Shown: positions 17,047 to 26,199 of the stretch, in pieces
Layout: every line of letters begins with the position of its first letter
Numbering within the stretch: the stretch's first letter is position 1
NCBI RefSeq assembly: GCF_014655715.1
Contig: NZ_BNBM01000001.1
Location: 124,001 to 188,000, forward strand
DNA length: 64,000 nt
From: Streptomyces lanatus
GTDB taxonomy: Bacteria; Actinomycetota; Actinomycetes; Streptomycetales; Streptomycetaceae
Reading direction: 5' to 3'
Made by a program: the position numbers and the translations under genes
Notes under the pieces: model-generated
What the model was told of the DNA's origin: nothing
Seen by the model: the letters and a program-made list of their open reading frames with translations, nothing else
Databases searched by the model: none

Positions 17047-17823
17047 GTGCCCAGCAAGAAGGCCCTCATCCGCCGCCCCAGCCCGCGCCTCGCCGAAGGG
17101 CTGGTCACGCACATCGAACGGGAGAAGGTCGACGCCGATCTCGCGGGCGAGCAGTGGGAGGCGTACGCGGAGGCCCTGCGCACGCACGACTGGGAGACCA
17201 TCGAGGTGGACCCGGCCGACGACTGCCCCGACTCGGTGTTCGTCGAGGACACGGTCGTCATGTACCGGAACGTCGCGCTGATCGCCCGGTCCGGCGCCGA
17301 GTCCCGGCGCGACGAGACCGAGGGCGTCGAGGAGGCCGTGGCCTCGCTCGGCTGCTCGGTGAACTGGATCTGGGAGCCGGGCACGCTGGACGGCGGCGAC
17401 GTCCTGAAGGTCGGCGACACGATCTACGTCGGCCGGGGCGGGCGGACCAACGCGGCCGGCGTCCAGCAGCTGCGGGCCGCCTTCGAGCCGCTCGGGGCGC
17501 GGGTCGTCGCCGTCCCGGTGAGCAAGGTGCTGCATCTGAAGTCGGCGATCACGGCGCTGCCCGACGGAACGATCCTGGGCCGTATCCCGCAGCTGGACGC
17601 CCCGTCGCTGTTCCCGCGCTTCCTGCCGGTGCCGGAGGAGTCCGGGGCGCATGTGGTGCTGCTCGGCGGCGACAAGTTGCTCATGGCCGCGAGCGCCCCG
17701 AAGACGGCGGAGCTGCTCGCCGACCTGGGCCACGAGCCCGTGCTGGTCGACATCAGCGAGTTCGAGAAGCTGGAGGGATGTGTGACATGCCTCTCGGTCC
17801 GGATGCGGGACCTGTACGCCTGA
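17047..17823 (+). CDS. dimethylarginine dimethylaminohydrolase (DDAH)
   Basis: A 258-residue member of the amidinotransferase superfamily that hydrolyses N-omega-methylated arginines to citrulline and methylamines. The opening KKALIRRPSPRLAEGL, the acidic DDCPDSVFVEDTV, GTLDGGDVLKVG, the catalytic His in KVLHLKSAIT and the C-terminal nucleophile region GCVTCLSVRM are the DDAH signature set. GTG (17047) is preferred over the ATG at 17008 because GGAG lies just upstream and homologues begin at PSKKALIRR. It is monocistronic and ends in a strong hairpin terminator. Substrate could be free methylarginine or a related guanidine. Confidence 0.92.
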   Translation: MPSKKALIRRPSPRLAEGLVTHIEREKVDADLAGEQWEAYAEALRTHDWETIEVDPADDCPDSVFVEDTVVMYRNVALIARSGAESRRDETEGVEEAVASLGCSVNWIWEPGTLDGGDVLKVGDTIYVGRGGRTNAAGVQQLRAAFEPLGARVVAVPVSKVLHLKSAITALPDGTILGRIPQLDAPSLFPRFLPVPEESGAHVVLLGGDKLLMAASAPKTAELLADLGHEPVLVDISEFEKLEGCVTCLSVRMRDLYA

Positions 17824-17846
17824 CCGACTGATGCGATAGCCCTTTC

Positions 17847-17874
17847 AGCCCCGGGACCTGCGAGTCCTGGGGCT
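17847..17874 (+). terminator. intrinsic terminator after DDAH
   Basis: AGCCCCGGGAC (17847-17857) pairs with GTCCTGGGGCT (17864-17874) as an 11-bp stem with one G-T wobble and a 6-nt loop, followed by a short T run. It lies 23 nt after the DDAH stop codon. Confidence 0.75.
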
Positions 17875-17939
17875 TTACGCACACCCGTGAACTTTCGCCG
17901 GAACGGCTGCTGATCAGCGGTCTTTACAACGCCCTTAAC

Positions 17940-17983
17940 CTACGGCTTCGTAACCTACGGATTCGTAGCCTACGATCCCGTAG
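17940..17983. promoter_or_regulatory. three tandem CTACG-N4-CGTAG palindromes
   Basis: CTACG-GCTT-CGTAA (17940-17953), CTACG-GATT-CGTAG (17955-17968) and CTACG-ATCC-CGTAG (17970-17983) stand at an exact 15-bp period, 60-100 bp upstream of the desaturase start. The outer flanks are AACC and GGTT, so the whole block is also roughly symmetrical. This is an operator array for an unidentified dimeric regulator, most likely TetR-type. No such gene is adjacent. Confidence 0.7.
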
Positions 17984-18042
17984 GTTCCGGCAACCGCTCG
18001 CCGGTCACCTTTCCCCGTGTTGCGCGTCCCCCTGGAGTTCCC

Positions 18043-19017
18043 GTGACGATCACTTCTCCTCACCTCGGCAGCCCTGCAGTCTGGACCGACGCCCGGCTGC
18101 TGTACGCGTTGGAGGAAGTGGTCGAGCAGGAACTGAACCGGCATCTCGCGGTGGCGAAGGACTGGATGCCGCACGAGTACGTGCCGTGGACGGACGGCCG
18201 TAACTTCCCCGGTTTCTTCGAGGACGGCGAGGCCTGGGACAAGGAGCACTCCAAGGTCACCGAGATCGGCCGGATCGCCCTCGTGGTGAACCTCCTCACC
18301 GAGGACAACCTGCCCAGCTACCACCACGAGATCGCCTCGCTCTTCGGCCGTGACGGCGCCTGGGGCACCTGGGTGCACCGCTGGACCGCCGAGGAGGGCC
18401 GGCACGGCATCGTGATGCGCGACTACCTGCTGACCTCGCGCGCGGTGGACCCGGACAAGCTGGAGCAGTTCCGCATGTCCCACATGAGCGAGGGCTTCGA
18501 GTCGGACAACCGCCACTCGATGCTGCACTCTGTCGCCTACGTCGCCTTCCAGGAGCTCGCGACCCGTATCTCGCACCGCAACACGGGCCACCAGTCGGGC
18601 GACCCGGTCTGCGACCGCATGCTGGCGCGCATCGCGACCGACGAGAACCTCCACATGGTCTTCTACCGCAACCTGCTGAAGGCCGCCTTCGAGCTCGCTC
18701 CGGACCTGACGATGCAGGCCGTGCGCGACGTGGTCGTCAACTTCCGCATGCCCGGCCACGGCATCCCCGGCTTCGAGCGCGCCGCCGCCCAGATGGCCAT
18801 CGGCGAGGTCTACAACATGCGCATCCACCACGACGACGTGCTGCAGCCCGTCCTGCGCTTCCTGAAGATCATGGAGATCGACGGCCTCGGCCCGGAGGGC
18901 CAGAAGGCCCAGGAGGAGCTGGGGCTGTTCATGGGCGGACTGGACGCGGAGGCCCTGAAGTTCGACGAGAAGCTCGCGGCCCGCAAGGCCCGCATGGCGG
19001 CCCGCGCGGCCGGCTGA
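18043..19017 (+). CDS. acyl-[acyl-carrier-protein] desaturase
   Basis: A 324-residue soluble stearoyl-ACP-desaturase-type (fatty acid desaturase type 2) enzyme that inserts a cis double bond into acyl chains using a diiron centre and reduced ferredoxin. The iron ligands appear as EDNLPSYH, the EEGRH motif (TAEEGRHGIVM) and DENLHMVF, each with the expected spacing. No membrane segments are present. The GTG at 18043 follows a purine-rich GGAG site (18034-18037). The gene stands alone between two hairpin terminators and is preceded by the three-palindrome operator, so it probably responds to lipid status through a repressor encoded elsewhere. Confidence 0.92.
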   Translation: MTITSPHLGSPAVWTDARLLYALEEVVEQELNRHLAVAKDWMPHEYVPWTDGRNFPGFFEDGEAWDKEHSKVTEIGRIALVVNLLTEDNLPSYHHEIASLFGRDGAWGTWVHRWTAEEGRHGIVMRDYLLTSRAVDPDKLEQFRMSHMSEGFESDNRHSMLHSVAYVAFQELATRISHRNTGHQSGDPVCDRMLARIATDENLHMVFYRNLLKAAFELAPDLTMQAVRDVVVNFRMPGHGIPGFERAAAQMAIGEVYNMRIHHDDVLQPVLRFLKIMEIDGLGPEGQKAQEELGLFMGGLDAEALKFDEKLAARKARMAARAAG

Positions 19018-19037
19018 CCACCGCCTCCCACGCTCAC

Positions 19038-19073
19038 CGACGGCCGGCCCGCCGCACAGCGGGTCGGCCGTCG
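19038..19073. terminator. bidirectional hairpin terminator
   Basis: A 15-bp stem (19038-19052 with 19059-19073, one G-T wobble) and 6-nt loop lie between the convergent desaturase and WhiB-like genes. It has a short pyrimidine tail on the plus side. Confidence 0.7.
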
Positions 19074-19108
19074 CTTTCCCCCGTCATGCACCAGGTCGAC
19101 GCGGGGGC

Positions 19109-19363
19109 TCAGCGCGACGTACGCCTGAGCTCCAGGCGTTCCTTCTCCGACAGGCCGCCCCACACGCCGAAGCGTTCGTCGTTGTCGAGGGCGTACTCGA
19201 GACAGGCGGAGCGGATCGGGCACATGCCGCAGATCCGCTTCGCCTCCCGGACGGAACTTCCTGGTTCGGGGAAGAAGAAGTCCGCCCCGGTCTGTGCGCA
19301 CAACGCCTCCTCCTGCCAGGCCAGGTCGGGCGAGGTGATCGTTGTGATCATGTCGATGTGCAT
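19109..19363 (-). CDS. WhiB-like transcriptional regulator
   Basis: A Wbl protein of about 84 residues that binds a [4Fe-4S] cluster and acts with the principal sigma factor. The four cluster cysteines are at positions 22, 45, 48 and 54 (C-x22-C-x2-C-x5-C), followed by the turn FGVWGGLSEKERLELRR that defines the family. A start at 19363 (MHIDMITTI) or at the ATG four codons later (19351) is possible; neither has a clear ribosome site. A longer open frame upstream is not conserved-looking. Which of the several Streptomyces wbl genes this is cannot be settled here. Confidence 0.88.
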   Translation of the reverse strand: MHIDMITTITSPDLAWQEEALCAQTGADFFFPEPGSSVREAKRICGMCPIRSACLEYALDNDERFGVWGGLSEKERLELRRTSR

Positions 19364-19632
19364 GGACAGGATCGTGCCGGGCGGCGAAAAACGTTCGATC
19401 AACGCGGGATCAACGCCGCGTCGCAGGGCCTCCGGCCGACTCGATGCTCCCCCTCCACAGGGCGTGGCGCACGGCGGCGCGCGGAGTCGGAGGAAAACAA
19501 CGAGAAGCTTGACCGTCACCGGCAGTGACCGGAAGACGGTCCGGGCAGACGGCGGGGTTCCGGCAGCGATTGTCAGTGGGCGGTGCAAGACTCGGCAGAG
19601 CAGGCAGCGGGACCCTTTCTAGGAGGGCGATG

Positions 19633-20424
19633 ATGCTCACCACCCGATACGTCACCGGCGCGCCGAACTGGATCGACCTCGGCACCCCCGACATCGAGGG
19701 CGCCGGTTCCTTCTACGGCGGTCTGTTCGGCTGGCGGTTCCAGCCGGGCGGACCCGAGACCGGCGGCTACGGCCTCTTCCAGCTCGACGGGAAGACGGTG
19801 GCCGGCGGTATGCAGACGACCGAGGAGCAGGGTCCGCCGTCCTGGACGGTGTATTTCCAGACACCGGACGCCGACGCCACAGCGAAGGCGGCGGAGCAGG
19901 CACACGGCGCGGCGGTGGTGCAGCCGATGGACGTGATGGACATGGGCCGCATGGCCATCCTCACCGACAAGGCGGGCGTGTCCTTCGGCCTGTGGCAGCC
20001 CGGGACCAACAAGGGCCTCGACCTCGTCCAGGAGCCGGGCTCACTGTGCTGGCTGGAGCTGTACACCACGGACGTGCCGGCCGCGGCGGGGTTCTACAAC
20101 GCGACGCTGGGCATGGAGACCTTCGCCCTCGACTTCTACGGCGGCACCTACACGACGTTCAGCCCCGGCGGGCAGGGCGAGGACGCCATGTTCGGCGGCG
20201 TCGTCGACAAGGCGGACGACCCGGCGGAGGCGGAGGGCGCCGCCTACTGGCTGCCGTACTTCGAGGTCGGCGACACGGACGCGACGGTCGCCAAGGCACG
20301 GGAACTGGGCGGCACGGTCCGGATGCCGGCCACTGATCTGCCGGACGTCGGCCGTATCGCCAAGCTCACCGACCCGTACGGCGCCCGCTTCGCGGTGATC
20401 AAGAGCGCACCGGCACAGAGCTGA
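19633..20424 (+). CDS. VOC (glyoxalase/dioxygenase-fold) family protein, two domains
   Basis: A 263-residue protein built from two vicinal-oxygen-chelate domains (about 8-125 and 135-258). Each opens with a beta-alpha-beta unit: PNWIDLGTPDIEGAGSFYGG in the first, LCWLELYTTDVPAAAGFYNA in the second. This architecture occurs in Streptomyces hydroxylases and drug-binding proteins described as glyoxalase-like. Metal-ligand residues are not well conserved, so it may bind and not catalyse. AGGAGG at 19621-19626 sits 6 nt from the second of two adjacent ATGs, which I take as start. Divergent from the WhiB-like gene. Confidence 0.85.
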   Translation: MLTTRYVTGAPNWIDLGTPDIEGAGSFYGGLFGWRFQPGGPETGGYGLFQLDGKTVAGGMQTTEEQGPPSWTVYFQTPDADATAKAAEQAHGAAVVQPMDVMDMGRMAILTDKAGVSFGLWQPGTNKGLDLVQEPGSLCWLELYTTDVPAAAGFYNATLGMETFALDFYGGTYTTFSPGGQGEDAMFGGVVDKADDPAEAEGAAYWLPYFEVGDTDATVAKARELGGTVRMPATDLPDVGRIAKLTDPYGARFAVIKSAPAQS

Positions 20425-20445
20425 GGGGGAAGCCGGGGGGTGGCT

Positions 20446-21498
20446 CTACGCGGAGGCCCGCCGTACCAGCGTGGTCGGCAGCACCACACTGGACGGCGCG
20501 GCCGTGATGCCCTGGTCGGCGGCGTTCCGTTCCAGCGCCCGCAGCAACAGCCGGGCCATCAACCGGCCCATCTCCTCGATGTCCTGACGGATCGTCGTGA
20601 GCGATGGCTCGGTCTGCTCCGCCACCGGCAGCATGTCGTCGAACCCGACGACGGCGACATCTTCCGGCACCCTCCGCCCGGCCTCCCGCAGCACCCGCAT
20701 CGCCCCGGCGGCAGTGAGGTCGTTGGCGGCGAACACCGCGTCCAGGTCCGGGCAGCGCGCCAGCAGCTCGCGCATCGCCCGCTCCCCACCGGCCGGCGTG
20801 AAGTCGCTCTCGACGATCAGCTGTGGATCGCCGTCGACCATGACGTCGCGGTACCCGTCCAGCCGGTCCACCGCCGAGGTCTGGTCGAGGGCGCCGGTGA
20901 TGTGCGCGATGCGGCTGCGGCCGAGGCCGACGAAATGCCGTACGGCGTCACGGGCGCCGCCCCGGTTGTCCACGTCGACGTAGACCACACCGCGCCGGTC
21001 GCCGCTCCAGCCGGGGCGTCCGCCGAACACGGTGGGCACTCCGGCGCGCTGGATCAGTTCGGGCAACGGGTCGTCGAGGTGCAGCGAGAAGACGAGCGCC
21101 CCGTCGACATGCCCACCGGCGAGATAGCGCCCGACGCGCGCGTGATCGTCCCGGCCCTCCGTGAGCAGCAGCACGAGCTGATTGTCATGGGCCGTCAACT
21201 CCTTGCTGATGCCCCGGAGTTGCAGCGCGAAGAACGGATCGGCGAAGACCCGCGTCTCCGGTTCGGCGACGACGACGGCGATGGCGTCGTGCCGCCGGGT
21301 CACCAGGCTGCGCGCGGCCTGATTAGGCACATACCCGAGTTCCTCCACCGCCTTGCGGACTCGCTCCACGAGCGGCTCCCTGACCCCGTCCCCACCATTG
21401 ACCACTCGCGACACGGTGGCCCGAGAGACCCCGGCCCGCGCGGCGACGGCCTCCAGGGTGGGGCGTGGGGCGGTTTCGGCCACTGGGCGGCTCCTCAT
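20446..21498 (-). CDS. LacI family transcriptional regulator
   Basis: A 350-residue repressor with an N-terminal LacI helix-turn-helix (TLEAVAARAGVSRATVSRVVNG) and hinge (GYVPNQAARSLV), then a periplasmic-binding-protein-like sensor domain with the dimer segment FAANDLTAAGAMRVL and VAVVGFDDMLPVAEQTEPSLTT. It probably controls the small laccase and cyclodeaminase genes that precede it on the same strand, and itself through the palindrome upstream. The inducer is probably a sugar but unknown. The ATG at 21498 places the HTH near residue 11, typical for the family. Confidence 0.9.
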   Translation of the reverse strand: MRSRPVAETAPRPTLEAVAARAGVSRATVSRVVNGGDGVREPLVERVRKAVEELGYVPNQAARSLVTRRHDAIAVVVAEPETRVFADPFFALQLRGISKELTAHDNQLVLLLTEGRDDHARVGRYLAGGHVDGALVFSLHLDDPLPELIQRAGVPTVFGGRPGWSGDRRGVVYVDVDNRGGARDAVRHFVGLGRSRIAHITGALDQTSAVDRLDGYRDVMVDGDPQLIVESDFTPAGGERAMRELLARCPDLDAVFAANDLTAAGAMRVLREAGRRVPEDVAVVGFDDMLPVAEQTEPSLTTIRQDIEEMGRLMARLLLRALERNAADQGITAAPSSVVLPTTLVRRASA

Positions 21499-21540
21499 CG
21501 ACGGTTGCGGATCAGGATAGCCCCGCGATGCACGGCACGT

Positions 21541-21552
21541 GAGAGCGCTCTC
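21541..21552. promoter_or_regulatory. LacI-type operator GAGAGCGCTCTC
   Basis: A perfect 12-bp palindrome with a central CG step, 43 bp upstream of the LacI gene start. It has the form typical of LacI-family sites in Streptomyces, so autoregulation is likely. No second perfect copy was found between 20 and 28 kb. Confidence 0.65.
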
Positions 21553-21591
21553 GCGCAACGCCGAACGCTCCCCGCTGCGGGCGACCCCGCC

Positions 21592-22527
21592 TCACCCCAG
21601 CAGATCCACCCGCCGCCCCACCCCCTCCCCCTCCGCCGCCCGATACGCCACCCACGCCAGCGCCAGGTCCTGCCACGGCAGCCCTATCGGCGCGTAGACG
21701 GTACGACTCTCGGCGCTCACCCGCCCCGGGTGGTCGCCCCGCAGGATGTCCGCCAGTTCGGCGTCGGCGGCGGCCGATGGCAGGGCAGCTGAAGCCAAAG
21801 CGCCCGTGCTCGCGGCGAGTTCGCGGTCGTCCACGACGAGGAGCGCGGCGCGCAGGAGGTCTGCGGAGAGCTCCTGCTTGCCGGGCTCGTCGGCGCCGAG
21901 GCTGGTGAAGTGCTGGCCGTCCCGGGTGTCCGGCAGGTGTAGCAGCGGCTCCCGGGCCCAGGTGGCCAGCAGTACCGTGTCGGCGGCCGCCGCGACCTCC
22001 TGGGCCGAGGCCGCTGTCCGGCCGGCGTGCCGTGCGGCGAAGTCCTCGGCGCGTGCGGCGTCCGTGTCATGGACGACAAGGGCGCGCCAGGGACGTAGCT
22101 CCGCGAGCCCGCGCAGCGTCAGCTCGGCCTGGGCTCCCGCGCCGACCACCCCGAGGACGTCCCCGGGGCCGGCCAGCGCATGCGTGCCCAACGCCGCCGC
22201 CAGTCCCGTACGCCACGCCGTCACCGTGGCCGAGTCCAGCAGGGCCAGCAACTCCCCGTCGCGCCCGCTGTGCAGACAGATCACCCCGCGCAGTGCGGGC
22301 CGGGCGCCGGGGAACTTGGCGTTGACCTTCACCGTGTACGCCTCGATGCCGGGCAGGACGCCGGGGATCAGTGCGGTGGCGGTGCCGGGGAACGGCAGGT
22401 CGGTGCGCACCCGTTGTCCGGCGACCGTGGTGTCCCGCGCCCAGAGGAAGCCGTCGCGCAGCGCCTCCAGACAGGTCCCGGGTGCCAGCACCGCTTCCAG
22501 ATCACCGCGCGTCAGAACAAGGGTCAC
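21592..22527 (-). CDS. ornithine cyclodeaminase / mu-crystallin family protein
   Basis: A 311-residue NAD(P)-binding protein of the OCD/mu-crystallin family, which includes ornithine cyclodeaminase, alanine dehydrogenase and ketimine reductases. The conserved features are an N-terminal lobe with TDLPFPGTATALIPG and YTVKVNAKFPGARPAL, the catalytic-region Lys, an Arg in TVTAWRTGLAAALGTHAL, and the Rossmann loop VLGVVGAGAQAELTLRGL. The exact substrate is not predictable. It begins 14 nt after the small laccase gene on the same strand, so the two are likely co-transcribed, which is an unusual pairing. Confidence 0.88.
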   Translation of the reverse strand: MTLVLTRGDLEAVLAPGTCLEALRDGFLWARDTTVAGQRVRTDLPFPGTATALIPGVLPGIEAYTVKVNAKFPGARPALRGVICLHSGRDGELLALLDSATVTAWRTGLAAALGTHALAGPGDVLGVVGAGAQAELTLRGLAELRPWRALVVHDTDAARAEDFAARHAGRTAASAQEVAAAADTVLLATWAREPLLHLPDTRDGQHFTSLGADEPGKQELSADLLRAALLVVDDRELAASTGALASAALPSAAADAELADILRGDHPGRVSAESRTVYAPIGLPWQDLALAWVAYRAAEGEGVGRRVDLLG

Positions 22528-22541
22528 CCCTCCATGATCCG

Positions 22542-23543
22542 TCAGTGCTCGTGCGCAGACCCGGAAGCCGCCTCCGCACCATGCTCATGCGGCTCGTAAC
22601 CGGGAATCGTGCCGTCCGTCTTCTTCACCAGGAACAGCCCCACCATCCCCATGTCGGAGTGGCTCTGCACATGGCAGTGATACATCCACGCGCCCGCCCC
22701 GACCCCCTCCCCCGCGATCACCTGGAAGCCGAAGGAGTCGGCCGGGCCGACGATCTTGTTGTCGATGACCTGGCTGGGGTCGTCGGGGCCGGTCAGCATG
22801 CCCGTGCGGTTGTCCGCCCAGCGGTGACCGTGCATATGGAAGGTGTGGTAGTACTCGCCGTGCGTGATCATCACGAACTCGACGCGATCGCCCACCGTGG
22901 CCTCGAAGTTGGGCCCGCTGTGGGCGGGTTTGTTGTTGATGAGCATGTCGTTGAAGACGATGGTGTGGGTCGCGTCCGGCAGGATGTCGCCCTTGCGGCG
23001 GACGATGACCGGGCCGTAGAGCCCTTTGCGGATGCCACCCGTGCCGTGTTCCGTGCCGACCACGTGGTCGTGGTAGTGCCAGTAGCCCGCGCTGCCCGCC
23101 CGCCAGGTGCCGTCCTTTCGGCGGCCGGGGGCGTGGGTGCGCCAGGTGTAGGTGCGGGTGCCGCCGGGCTCGACATCGCTCTTGTTGAGTTTCGTGCCGT
23201 CGCTGGTGATCTCGTAGTCGAGGCCGTGGACATGCAGGCTCACCGGCACGTCCATCGTGTTCTCGAACTCGACGTGCAGGGTGTCGCCCTCGTTGAGTTC
23301 GATGAGCGGGCCGGGGATGGTCGCCTTGCCCTTCTCCAGGCCGTAGCCCATCTGTCCGTCGGCGAGCTTCTCGGCGTACAGCTTGAGGTGTCTCACCTCG
23401 CCGCCGGCCGGGGCGGTCCTCGGCGGGGTGTCGGCACCCACGGCCTCGGGTACCGATGCCAGCGACAACGATGTCGCGACGGTGGCACCACCCAGCAGTA
23501 CACGTCTGTTGAAGCTGCGCCGGTCGAAGCTGCGTCTGTCCAT
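22542..23543 (-). CDS. two-domain small laccase (multicopper oxidase)
   Basis: A 333-residue secreted oxidase that couples oxidation of phenols and similar reductants to four-electron reduction of O2. The Tat signal is evident ([20 protein letters not shown]). Copper ligands follow in order: [27 protein letters not shown], and the combined type 1/type 3 site [15 protein letters not shown]. With only two cupredoxin domains it must trimerise to build the trinuclear site, as the S. coelicolor small laccase does, to which it is very similar. A His-rich tail (ending SAHEH) closes the protein. Divergent from the ThuA/PQQ-dehydrogenase gene. Confidence 0.95.
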   Translation of the reverse strand: MDRRSFDRRSFNRRVLLGGATVATSLSLASVPEAVGADTPPRTAPAGGEVRHLKLYAEKLADGQMGYGLEKGKATIPGPLIELNEGDTLHVEFENTMDVPVSLHVHGLDYEITSDGTKLNKSDVEPGGTRTYTWRTHAPGRRKDGTWRAGSAGYWHYHDHVVGTEHGTGGIRKGLYGPVIVRRKGDILPDATHTIVFNDMLINNKPAHSGPNFEATVGDRVEFVMITHGEYYHTFHMHGHRWADNRTGMLTGPDDPSQVIDNKIVGPADSFGFQVIAGEGVGAGAWMYHCHVQSHSDMGMVGLFLVKKTDGTIPGYEPHEHGAEAASGSAHEH

Positions 23544-23658
23544 GCCGAACTCCCCACGGCGGTACGGAAATTACGGGGGTGAACCGGTGAGACGGTACCG
23601 GCCACCTTTCCGTTTATCCACACCCAGGACAAAGTTCGCCGCACTTCGGTCATAGGTA

Positions 23659-23687
23659 TTGGCGAGTTGTTCAAAGGGGTCTAGCTT
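23659..23687 (+). promoter_or_regulatory. candidate promoter of the secreted dehydrogenase operon
   Basis: TTGGCG (23659-23664), a 17-bp spacer and TAGCTT (23682-23687) are placed about 35 nt before the ATG at 23722, which itself follows GGAGG. The region to the left also has to contain the laccase promoter. Confidence 0.45.
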
Positions 23688-23721
23688 CCTTGTCGCTGTT
23701 GCTGTGACCGTGGAGGTGCCC

Positions 23722-26199
23722 ATGCGCTTACGAGGGTTGAGCACGAGAAGACAGACCAGCGTGGCTGCTGTGACGGCAGGGATCGTCGCCGCCGGACTGA
23801 TGGCAGCCCCGGCGGCCGACGCGCGCCCTGTCCCCGAACCATCCCTGACAACGATGTCCATCAAGTCGCCCCCGGGCGGCGCAAATGTACGGGTGCTCGT
23901 CTTCTACGGGTCCGCCGCGGCCGGCGAGGAGTCGCCGCTGGTGAACGCCGGTATCGAGGCGATAGAGAAGATCGGCCTGTCGGGCCCCGCCGAGCAGCGT
24001 TTCGCGACCGTGGCCACCGACGACGCCTCGGTGTTCACTGATGAGACCAAGCTGGGCCGGTTCAATTCCATCGTGTTCCTGACCGGCGGCGGTGATGTCC
24101 TCGACCCGGAGCAGGAGGCGGGACTTGAGGCCTATATGGAGGCCGGCGGCGGTTTCGTCGGCGTCCATGACGCGGCCCGCGCGGAGCCGTACTCCGACTG
24201 GTTCACCGGTCTCGTGGGTGCCCGCCCGGCGGCCGGCGGCCCGACGAACGCTCAGCGCGCGGTCGTCGAGGTCGGCGACCGTCGGCATCCGGCCACCAAG
24301 GATCTGCCGCTGCAGTGGAAGCGGCCGGACAAATGGCTGAACTGGGCGAAGAACCCCTCGGGTGACGTGCACACGGTCGCCCGGGTGCGGGAGTCGAGCT
24401 ATCAGCCGGGCACGAGCGCCAACGGCTGGGATCACCCGGTGAGTTGGTGCCGCGACTACGACGGCGGCCGGTCCTTCTACACCGGCATGGGCGGCACGGT
24501 GTCGTCGTACGACGAGACCGACTTCCGTACGCATCTGCGCGGCGCCCTACTGTGGACCACCCGGCTCTCCCAGGCCGACTGCAAGGCCACCATCAACGGC
24601 AACTACAAGGCCGAGCGCCTCACCCAGGCCAACCAGCCGGGCCAGAACGACCAGATCGGCGAACCGCACGGCCTGGTCACGGCCCCCGACGGCCGGGTGC
24701 TCTACATCGGCCGGGGCGGCGCCGACTCCTCCCAGCCGGTGGTCACCGACTGGAACAACCCGGACATCGGCAAGGGCAAGGGCGAGATCCATGTCTACGA
24801 CCCGAAGACCAAGAAGGTCACCCTGGCCGGGGCGCTCACGGTGTTCGGCAACAAGGGCGGCGGCGATGAGCTGATCAAGGTCGAGGAGGGGCTGCTCGGC
24901 ATCGAGCTCGACCCGCGCTTCGAGGAGAACGGCTGGGTGTATCTGCACTACACCCCGCACTCGCAGCTCGACCGCGACAAGCAGATGGCCGAGCGGCGCA
25001 TCTCCCGCTTCACGCTCGACCTCGCCACCAACAAGCTGGACCTGGGCAGTGAGAAGGTGCTGCTCAAGTGGCCGGTACAGGTGCACAGTTGCTGTCACGC
25101 GGGCGGCGGGATGACCTGGGACTCCAAGGGCAACCTGTACATCGCGACCGGCGACAACAACTCCAGCGGGTTCAGCGGCGGTTACTCGGGCAACAATCCC
25201 GAGCCCAACTACAAGGGCGTGTCCTTCGCCGACGCGCGCCGCACCGCCGGCAACACCAACAACCTCAACGGCAAGATCCTGCGCATCCACCCGGAGCCGG
25301 ACGGCACCTACACGCTGCCGGCGGGCAACCTCTTCACCGGCGAGGAGCCGGACGAGGGCGGCGGGAAGACGCGCGGCGAGATCTATGTGATGGGCGTCAG
25401 GAACCCGGCGCGCATCTTCGTCGACAAGACCACCGACACCCTGTACGCGGGCTGGGTCGGCCCCGACGCGGGCGCTCCGTCGACGACCTGGGGTCCGGCC
25501 AAGTACGACACGTTCGCCGTCATCACCAAGGCGAGCAACCGCGGCTGGCCGTACTGCATGGGCAACAAGCAGCCCTACCGGGACCGCAATCTGCCGGATC
25601 CGACCAAGCCGCTGGGCTGGTACGACTGCGACCACCCGAAGAACGAGTCGCCGAACAACGACGGCCTCGTCAACCTTCCGCCGGTCACCGGCAACAACAT
25701 CTGGTACTCGCCCCAGGGCGGCGCCCCGGACTACCCGCGCGACGCGAACGGCGTGCCGTCGTACAAGCAGGAGGAGGCCTCCTACGGGCTGCCGTGGCTC
25801 AAGGGCGGCGGTCAGGCCGCGATGAACGGGCCGGTCTACCGGTACGACGCGGCGAGCAGCAGCGGCACCAAGTGGCCGGCCTACTGGGACGGCAAGTGGT
25901 TCGTCGGTGACTTCTACGACGCCGACCAGCCGCGCAACGCGGTGCTCACCGACCCGAAGACGCACGGGGACGGCGGCTTGCCGGTGCACTCGGAGTCGCT
26001 GAAGAAGATCGTGCCGATCGGCAACGACGGCATCAAGAACCTCATGGACTGGAAGTTCGGTCCGGACGGCGCGCTGTATGTGCTCGACTACGGCCGGGGC
26101 TTCTTCACCTCGGACGCCAAGTCAGCGCTGTGGCGGGTCACTTACACGGGCGGCGGGCCGACCCCGGCCGCCGATCAGCTGGCGAGGGGGGCGCGGTGA
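23722..26199 (+). CDS. secreted ThuA domain plus PQQ-type sugar dehydrogenase protein
   Basis: An 825-residue exported protein. After a signal peptide (residues about 9-36) comes a ThuA domain (about 55-285; class-I glutamine-amidotransferase-like fold, with VLVFYGSA, VFLTGGGDVL and GGGFVGVHDAA). Then follows a beta-propeller of the glucose/sorbosone dehydrogenase (GSDH, PQQ-binding) family (about 310-815), with GEPHGLVTAPDGRVLYIGR, GLLGIELDPRF and GEIYVMGVRNPARI. The vicinal cysteines in VHSCCHAGGGMTWD are typical of the secreted form. ThuA relatives act in trehalose/3-keto-disaccharide metabolism. The stop overlaps the GTG of the next gene by 3 nt, so both are made together. Confidence 0.88.
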   Translation: MRLRGLSTRRQTSVAAVTAGIVAAGLMAAPAADARPVPEPSLTTMSIKSPPGGANVRVLVFYGSAAAGEESPLVNAGIEAIEKIGLSGPAEQRFATVATDDASVFTDETKLGRFNSIVFLTGGGDVLDPEQEAGLEAYMEAGGGFVGVHDAARAEPYSDWFTGLVGARPAAGGPTNAQRAVVEVGDRRHPATKDLPLQWKRPDKWLNWAKNPSGDVHTVARVRESSYQPGTSANGWDHPVSWCRDYDGGRSFYTGMGGTVSSYDETDFRTHLRGALLWTTRLSQADCKATINGNYKAERLTQANQPGQNDQIGEPHGLVTAPDGRVLYIGRGGADSSQPVVTDWNNPDIGKGKGEIHVYDPKTKKVTLAGALTVFGNKGGGDELIKVEEGLLGIELDPRFEENGWVYLHYTPHSQLDRDKQMAERRISRFTLDLATNKLDLGSEKVLLKWPVQVHSCCHAGGGMTWDSKGNLYIATGDNNSSGFSGGYSGNNPEPNYKGVSFADARRTAGNTNNLNGKILRIHPEPDGTYTLPAGNLFTGEEPDEGGGKTRGEIYVMGVRNPARIFVDKTTDTLYAGWVGPDAGAPSTTWGPAKYDTFAVITKASNRGWPYCMGNKQPYRDRNLPDPTKPLGWYDCDHPKNESPNNDGLVNLPPVTGNNIWYSPQGGAPDYPRDANGVPSYKQEEASYGLPWLKGGGQAAMNGPVYRYDAASSSGTKWPAYWDGKWFVGDFYDADQPRNAVLTDPKTHGDGGLPVHSESLKKIVPIGNDGIKNLMDWKFGPDGALYVLDYGRGFFTSDAKSALWRVTYTGGGPTPAADQLARGAR

